Source of the DNA: an uncultured Bacteroidia bacterium
GTDB taxonomy: Bacteria; Bacteroidota; Bacteroidia; Bacteroidales; F082
Assembly: GCA_902770835.1 (NCBI GenBank)
Contig: CACXUM010000002.1
Location: 42,714 to 106,713 of the forward strand
Reading direction: 5' to 3'
DNA length: 64,000 nucleotides
A program made the translations under genes and the position numbers. The notes beneath the pieces were generated by a model that was given only the letters and a program-made list of their open reading frames with translations, ran no database searches and was not told the origin of the DNA. Numbering within the stretch: position 1 is the first letter of the stretch; each line of letters opens with the position of its first letter. This document shows, in pieces, positions 59,745-64,000 of this stretch.

Positions 59745-59933
59745 TTGCCAGTCGAATTATCTCAGAAACCATTACTATACGAAAAGGTCTCGACCTCCCC
59801 ATTGGTGGAGCGGCTGAACCGCGCCTCACCGATGCTGGAGGTGTCGTATATCGTCGGCTTGGGCATCGATTTTACTTTTGCACAAATCCGCCACCACGAG
59901 GTGAACGAAGGATTTATGAGATGGAAAAACTGA
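59745..59933 (+). CDS. Short open frame of unknown nature, possibly a gene remnant
   Basis: A 62-residue frame from a TTG, ending just before the phosphatase/VanX gene on the other strand. It has a real-looking protein composition, with SPLVERLNRASPMLEVSYIV and then FAQIRHHEVNEGFMRW. I do not recognise the family. The TTG start, the absence of a clear N terminus and the nearby WYL fragment suggest a decayed gene. Confidence 0.35.
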   Translation: MPVELSQKPLLYEKVSTSPLVERLNRASPMLEVSYIVGLGIDFTFAQIRHHEVNEGFMRWKN

Positions 59934-59936
59934 TGC

Positions 59937-61340
59937 TTAAGGTTGAAGTTTCCTCACCGGGAAAGTAAAGTAAGTATCAGGAAACAGTTCGTTTTCCAAA
60001 GTGAAGTGCCACCACTCCGTATCAAAAGGCTTGAAGCCGTGACGCAGCATAGCCTCTCGTAAAATCATGCGGTTATGGAACTGCTCGGCGGTGATTTTGC
60101 CGTTGTCATTGAACTCGCCTGTTTCGGGGTTTCCGCCAAAATCGGGATGGCTTTCGTGGCCAAACCAGTCGAAAGTGCCGCCCATATCGACTTCTTTTTC
60201 TGTCCTCATGTCGAACAAGGTCAAATCGACTGTGGAACCGCGAGTGTGGCTGCTCTTATCGGCAATGTAGACCAATTCAAAAAGGCTGTCGCGAGGCACT
60301 TCTGGGTAGAAATAAGGCTTCATAAGGGTGTCGTTGACATCTGAAGCCCAGCGCACGAAATGGTCGACTGCGCATTGTGGACGGTAGGCATCGTATATCT
60401 TCAGGCGATAGCCTTGTTCCTTCAAATCGTCGCTCACGGCGCGAAGGCTGTCGGCGGCCTGACGGGTCAGCAATGCGACAGGCTCCAAATAGCCATCCAC
60501 CCGCTTCCCGACGAAATTGTAGGTGCTGTAATAGCGAATCTCCAAAATGGCATCGGGAACGGCATCGGCCAAATTCACGAATTGGCTGCAATCTTCCGTT
60601 GATGGCAAAGCCCCTGTCAGTCTTTTGAACTCAGCCTGAGCCTTGCCAAGTTGTGCGAGGAAGGTCTCACTGGTGTGCAGTCGGGCGAGGCCAATGGCTG
60701 CACAAAGTCGGCTGGCGTCCACATCGCTCTGCCAATGGGCACCTGCAATGACACGGCTCTCGCCATACATAAAACCTCGAGCCATAATGGTGTCGGCATT
60801 GGCCGGATTGACCTCTGAAAGCAGCAAAGCGGCAGCATAGCCTCGCTGGCTGTGGCCTGAGGGATAGGAGCCTTCACCTGACAATTCAGCCTCCTCATAT
60901 CTCGTAAGCATGTGCTCATGGAAACGTTCAAACGGACGCTTGCGATGGTAGAAAGCCTTCGGCTCGACGCGCGTTTGGTCGATGGTGGAGAGGCTGTTCA
61001 CCATGAGTTTGTAAATATCGGGCGTGCTTTCTTTTGAGATTTCGAGGCCGAAAGGCACACTAAAGACGGCAAAAAGCGAGTCATAGTCCCATACCGCATC
61101 GCGAAACACGAGAGCGGCGCGAACCGAGTCGTTGCGCTGCATCTTGCCCCACATATAGCGCATGATGTCGTTGGCAAAATCAGTCCCTATGGTGTCGGGC
61201 GGAGGAGGCAGGCATTTGATGAGGTTAGGCATCTCTTCCTTGCCGAAATACTGAGTAATGCCGCTGTTTTGTGCCTTGATTTGAAGGCTACCGCAAAACA
61301 GAATGGCGGCCATCGTTCCTATAATAATAATCTTTTTCAT
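59937..61340 (-). CDS. Fusion of class A acid phosphatase (PAP2/PhoN-like) and D-Ala-D-Ala dipeptidase (VanX-like)
   Basis: A 467-residue secreted protein with a signal peptide. Residues about 35-250 form a PhoN/PAP2 domain: the conserved KxxxxxxRP region is YHRKRPF, then GEGSYPSGHSQRGYA and SRVIAGAHWQSDVDA (SRx5Hx3D). Residues about 265-467 form a VanX-type M15D domain: EIRYYSTYNFVG, YDAYRPQ, SSHTRGSTVDLTLFD (SxHxxGxxxD zinc ligands) and DTEWWHF (ExWH). VanX cleaves D-Ala-D-Ala, and PhoN-type enzymes remove phosphate. The pair could act on cell-wall precursors or recycle peptides and phosphate in the periplasm. The gene follows bcp by 3 bases. Confidence 0.9.
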   Translation of the reverse strand: MKKIIIIGTMAAILFCGSLQIKAQNSGITQYFGKEEMPNLIKCLPPPPDTIGTDFANDIMRYMWGKMQRNDSVRAALVFRDAVWDYDSLFAVFSVPFGLEISKESTPDIYKLMVNSLSTIDQTRVEPKAFYHRKRPFERFHEHMLTRYEEAELSGEGSYPSGHSQRGYAAALLLSEVNPANADTIMARGFMYGESRVIAGAHWQSDVDASRLCAAIGLARLHTSETFLAQLGKAQAEFKRLTGALPSTEDCSQFVNLADAVPDAILEIRYYSTYNFVGKRVDGYLEPVALLTRQAADSLRAVSDDLKEQGYRLKIYDAYRPQCAVDHFVRWASDVNDTLMKPYFYPEVPRDSLFELVYIADKSSHTRGSTVDLTLFDMRTEKEVDMGGTFDWFGHESHPDFGGNPETGEFNDNGKITAEQFHNRMILREAMLRHGFKPFDTEWWHFTLENELFPDTYFTFPVRKLQP

Positions 61341-61343
61341 GTC

Positions 61344-61787
61344 TTATAGAATTTGTGAAGTATGGTTCTTTGTGTCGACTTTTCCAATGGCATCGATGAT
61401 AACGCCCTCTTCGTCAATGACATAAGTTGTGCGAAGCGTGCCTTCGGTCACTTTTCCGTACATCTTTTTCTCGCCCCATGCCTCGTAAGCCTTCAAAATC
61501 GACAAGTCGGTGTCGGCGATGAGGTGGAAAGGCAGGTTGTATTTGGCAATGAAGCGTTGGTGCGAGGCGGCACTGTCGCGACTCACGCCCAGCACATTAT
61601 AACCCAAAGCGAGGAAACGCTCATAGTTGTCGCGCAGGTCGCAGGCCTCAGCGGTGCAGCCCGGCGTGCTATCCTTGGGGTAGAAGTAAAGCACTAATTT
61701 CTTTCCGGCAAAATCGCTCAGTTTCACGAGATTACCATTTTCATCTTTGCCCTCGAAATAAGGGGCTTTTGTTCCTTTTTGTAGCAT
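61344..61787 (-). CDS. bcp: Thioredoxin-dependent thiol peroxidase (BCP type)
   Basis: A 147-residue peroxiredoxin. The active-site region is YPKDSTPGCTAEACDLRD, with the peroxidatic Cys in PGC and a resolving Cys five residues later. It reduces hydrogen and organic peroxides using thioredoxin. The start at 61787 removes an unlikely 54-residue extension and places the gene after the promoter at 61817. First gene of a two-gene operon with the phosphatase/VanX fusion. Confidence 0.94.
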   Translation of the reverse strand: MLQKGTKAPYFEGKDENGNLVKLSDFAGKKLVLYFYPKDSTPGCTAEACDLRDNYERFLALGYNVLGVSRDSAASHQRFIAKYNLPFHLIADTDLSILKAYEAWGEKKMYGKVTEGTLRTTYVIDEEGVIIDAIGKVDTKNHTSQIL

Positions 61788-61816
61788 AATCCTTGAGATT
61801 TTAATAGTTATTGAGC

Positions 61817-61825
61817 GCAAAAATA
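61817..61825 (-). promoter_or_regulatory. -7 box for bcp
   Basis: TATTTTTGC on the minus strand, 29 bases upstream of the ATG at 61787. Confidence 0.6.
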
Positions 61826-61927
61826 CGGAAAACAGGGCGCAATTTGATGCTTGGCAGAAATTTTGTGTATTATTGCGAGGAAAACAGGACGTATATTTCA
61901 AGTTTGCCCAATCGTCGTCAATGACAT

Positions 61928-62098
61928 GAGGGTGTGTCAAAACAGTCACATCCTCTTTTTATGTCTCGTATGGTCGGTTGTGAGCCATCGAGAGGTTCAT
62001 GCCGCGTTTTTTGCATTTATGGGCAGAAGCCTTCCATGAGGCCGAAAAGAGGCCGTGTGATCTGCCACTATGGCGCATATGAGAGGTGTAAAAGGCAT
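61928..62098. mobile_element. Outer end of the IS1182-like element remnant
   Basis: GAGGGTGTGTCAAAACAGTC at 61928 looks like the terminal inverted repeat of IS1182-like elements. The sequence between it and the transposase stop at 62099 holds no gene. The opposite end is missing. Confidence 0.55.
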
Positions 62099-62503
62099 TC
62101 ATGCCGCCTTTTTCATGGTTGCGGCCATTTTCTTGGTGTTGAAGGCGATGGCGAAGAAGGCGAAGTCCATGGCGGCCTTGTCCTTGCCGAAGTGCCGGAA
62201 GCGCTTGTACTGCATGTTGTGCTTCATCTGGCCGAAGACGGCCTCGGGCTCTATGGGACGCCGCGAGCGGTGTTCGAGCCCCCTCCCAGAGGTGAGCCTC
62301 TCCCGCGCCTGTCGCTTGAGCTCCATCAGGCTGTGGTTGGCCGTTATGGTCCTTGCGGGGGCCATGCCCTTGTAGCACCCCCAGCGCAGCGGGCATCCCT
62401 CGCAGCGTCTCGTCTTGTACACCGCAGACTGGGCGACGAAGCCGCCGTCCGTCCTCGTGTTGACGGTGCCGACACGCTTCATGTGCTGCCCCATCCTCCG
62501 CAC
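62099..62503 (-). pseudogene. IS1182-like transposase, C-terminal fragment
   Basis: A 134-residue C-terminal piece of a DDE transposase. It has the Cys-rich VYKTRRCEGCPLRWGCYKG and ends with the catalytic-Glu region RRPIEPEAVFGQMKHNMQYK and DFAFFAIAFNTKKMA. The N-terminal two-thirds, with the two catalytic Asp residues, are absent. Its 5' side joins the IS1634-like fragment at about 62500, so one element inserted in, or recombined with, the other. Not functional. Confidence 0.8.
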
Positions 62504-63033
62504 TCCTGCTTCGTCTTCTCGAAGCTGATGCGCTCGACAAGGCTCTTGATGTCGGGCTCGTCCGAAGCCTTTCCCTTGCGGTGGCAGAGGTTGTCCAGGA
62601 AACGGTAGATCTGGTCAGGGCTGTAGCTCTCCCCCAGGTACCGGGCAAGGTAGTCGATGGTCTTGAGCTTGCTCCCCGGATTGAACAGACGGCAGACGAC
62701 CAGATGCCTGAACATCCTGCTGCCGACGGCGCCGTACCCTATCTCGTCGTACAGCTTCCCGTAGATCACCTCGGGGTCGATTACCTGCACTTGGCTGTTG
62801 CCCAAGCCGGAGACCAGCTCCTCAAGCCTGTAGTCAATGCCTTGGCCGAAAAGGGGAAGCTCGGGGTGGCTGTGTTCCTTGACATATTGCCTCCCCTTGG
62901 CCTCAAGACGCCGGATCTCCCATTCCTCGATCGTCGCCCCAAGGCTGCACACGACACGGTATCCGCCACAGCTCTTGTCCACCACCTGGACGCTGGTACT
63001 GCCCGACTTGTTGACCTTCCGACGCACAAACAT
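62504..63033 (-). pseudogene. IS1634-like transposase, N-terminal fragment
   Basis: The frame starts at the ATG at 63033 (MFVRRKVNKSGSTSVQVVDK), and about 175 residues are intact to SFEKTKQE. At about 62500 it joins the IS1182-like piece, after which the frame adds only a few foreign residues. The full transposase should be about 500-600 residues, so the catalytic core is lost. The same N terminus occurs at 7749. The start lies 3 bases after the -7 box. Confidence 0.8.
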
Positions 63034-63036
63034 GCC

Positions 63037-63045
63037 GCAAAAATA
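63037..63045 (-). promoter_or_regulatory. -7 box of the IS1634-like fragment
   Basis: TATTTTTGC on the minus strand, then GGC-ATG; near-leaderless, as at 7737. Confidence 0.55.
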
Positions 63046-63249
63046 GCACGGGACACCCAAAAACGCAAATTTTTGAAAGAGAATTTATTGGAATTTAAGC
63101 ACTTATAAAATCCCAACTGAAAATCGCGGAAAACTGGAAATCAGTTGTGTTTAGTTCTGATGGCGAGGTGCTTGAGACCACTATGGACGATATTGAGCTC
63201 TCCATTGCAACCTGCTACCTGCAGTGGAACTTGAAACTCGTTGGCGGAA
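63046..63249. other. Non-coding stretch between two IS pieces
   Basis: No gene was recognised. It holds the 3' flank of the IS982-like element; CCCAACTGAAAATCG near 63113 may be part of its terminal repeat, but this could not be confirmed. Confidence 0.4.
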
Positions 63250-64000
63250 TTAAAGTAGCGCATATTTAATTTGACCAATAGGTTTGTTGTTTGTTTTGTT
63301 GATGTATTGTAACACGGTAAACGCGGTGATTTTACCGATGATCCTGGTAAACAGTCCGTCCACGTTCTTGGCGTAGTTGCGGACGAAGAGGAACTGGTCG
63401 CAAAGCTGGGAGAAGTTGGTCTCGATGCGTTTGCACACCTTTCGGAATGTGGTTGGGAAAGGCTTGGCGTTCTTCTGGTTGGAGCGCGAAGGTGTCTCGA
63501 GGCGGATGTTGGCCGTCTCAAACAGGTCGAGTTGCACCTCTGCGCTGAGGTATCCCTTGTCGCCTATGATGCCGCAGTCGTGGTACTCCAGTTTGATGTC
63601 GTTCAGGTAGTTGATGTCATGAACGCTGGCCGCCGTGATGTCGTAGGAGTGGAACACGCCGCTCGTTCCTGTCAGCCCGTGCAGCTTGTAGCCGTAGTAG
63701 AACTTTCTCTGCGAGGCGCAGTAGCCGTATGACGGTGCGCGGCCGATGTCGCCCCTGCCCATGGCGCATCGCTTGGAACGGGCAGGCTTGCACACCTCGA
63801 TGGGCTTCGAGTCGACGATGAAGCAGTCCTCGCCACCGTCGATTTCCTCGGCAATCCTCTTGCGGATTTCCTCGCACAGTCCCGCCGTCAGCTTGCGGCG
63901 GTCGTTGTACTGCCTCCTGGATATGAGGTTGGGCATCTCGTCCCCGTATTGGGACAGCTGGTGGAACAGATAGTTCTCGCTGTCGATCCCCAGCGCCTCG
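63250..64000 (-). mobile_element. IS982-like transposase, C-terminal part, cut by the window edge
   Basis: An open frame from the right edge to the stop at 63250 (250 codons visible). It contains SRRQYNDRRK, the first catalytic region IVDSKPIEVCKPARSKRC, YGYCASQRKFYYGYKLHG, then CGIIGDKGYLSAEVQLDLFE (second Asp) and the Glu region RKVCKRIETNFSQLCDQF, ending TVLQYINKTNNKPIG. These match IS982 transposases, which are about 290-300 residues, so about 40-50 residues lie beyond the window. The visible part shows no mutation and may be active. Confidence 0.88.

Noticed and set aside
61959-62648. 229-residue minus-strand frame over the IS junction
   Set aside because: Out of frame with both transposase fragments, Arg/His-rich, no start signal; an artefact of GC-rich IS sequence.

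Overview
The window reads as a chromosomal segment of a Bacteroidota bacterium, most likely order Bacteroidales and not assignable to a genus from this sequence. The evidence is the Bacteroidota promoter signature (a -7 box TAnnTTTG, usually TATCTTTGC or TATTTTTGC, upstream of nearly every transcription unit), weak or absent Shine-Dalgarno sequences, TonB-dependent receptors, a long-form GAPDH, Arc/SPFH and DUF6427 proteins, and many lipoproteins with short signal peptides. Most of the window is ordinary core chromosome. The right end (about 62.0-64.0 kb) and a small site at 7.75 kb are mobile-element debris.

Layout. 0-7.6 kb: the 5' end of a divergent TonB receptor, a small lipoprotein, then a tightly packed operon (small membrane protein, mutL, rhomboid protease, EEP-family protein, glmM, threonine aldolase). 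7.7-7.95 kb: transposase remnant. 8-10.1 kb: SPFH protein and MATE exporter. 10.4-13.1 kb: a two-gene lipoprotein cassette present twice in tandem. 13.2-18.7 kb: ahcY, glycosyltransferase, purD, DUF6427, rnhB. 18.7-22.5 kb: thioredoxin-fold protein and a NagZ/beta-lactamase-family fusion. 22.5-25.8 kb: YqgE, then MurL-like and MurD (alternative D-glutamate route of peptidoglycan synthesis). 25.9-30.1 kb: M48 lipoprotein protease and an SPFH/membrane/Arc operon. 30.2-34.4 kb: esterase, cysteine desulfidase, GAPDH. 34.4-37.3 kb: a three-gene acyl-activating cassette (AMP ligase, ACP, GNAT). 37.4-40.5 kb: radical-SAM/lipoprotein pair, aroK, DUF3089 lipoprotein. 40.5-43.0 kb: TonB receptor under a TPP riboswitch. 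43-49.2 kb: outer membrane proteins, putative metal exporter, rimM, trmN6, tex. 49.3-58 kb: two DUF4143-type ATPases with repeated promoter motifs, a Bro-N protein, a HAD hydrolase, and a duplicated YD-repeat secreted protein plus nnr unit. 58-61.8 kb: MATE exporter, a phosphatase/VanX fusion, bcp. 62-64 kb: IS1182-like, IS1634-like and IS982-like transposase pieces.

Cell-envelope and peptidoglycan genes recur: glmM, MurL/MurD, NagZ-AmpC-like fusion, PhoN/VanX-like fusion, YqgE, M48. The most interesting observations are: the rSAM gene with a lipoprotein carrying three YGSP motifs; the MurL-MurD pair; a palindromic repeat half-copy inserted in frame inside murD; three promoter-proximal repeats with exact 33-bp spacing in front of a DUF4143 ATPase; a duplication that left a 13-codon stub of nnr; a five-copy dispersed repeat family that also supplies a protein C-terminus; and the PhoN-VanX fusion. 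Two genes have apparent single-base frameshifts at homopolymers, which may be real mutations or assembly errors. No tRNA, rRNA, CRISPR array or replication origin was seen.
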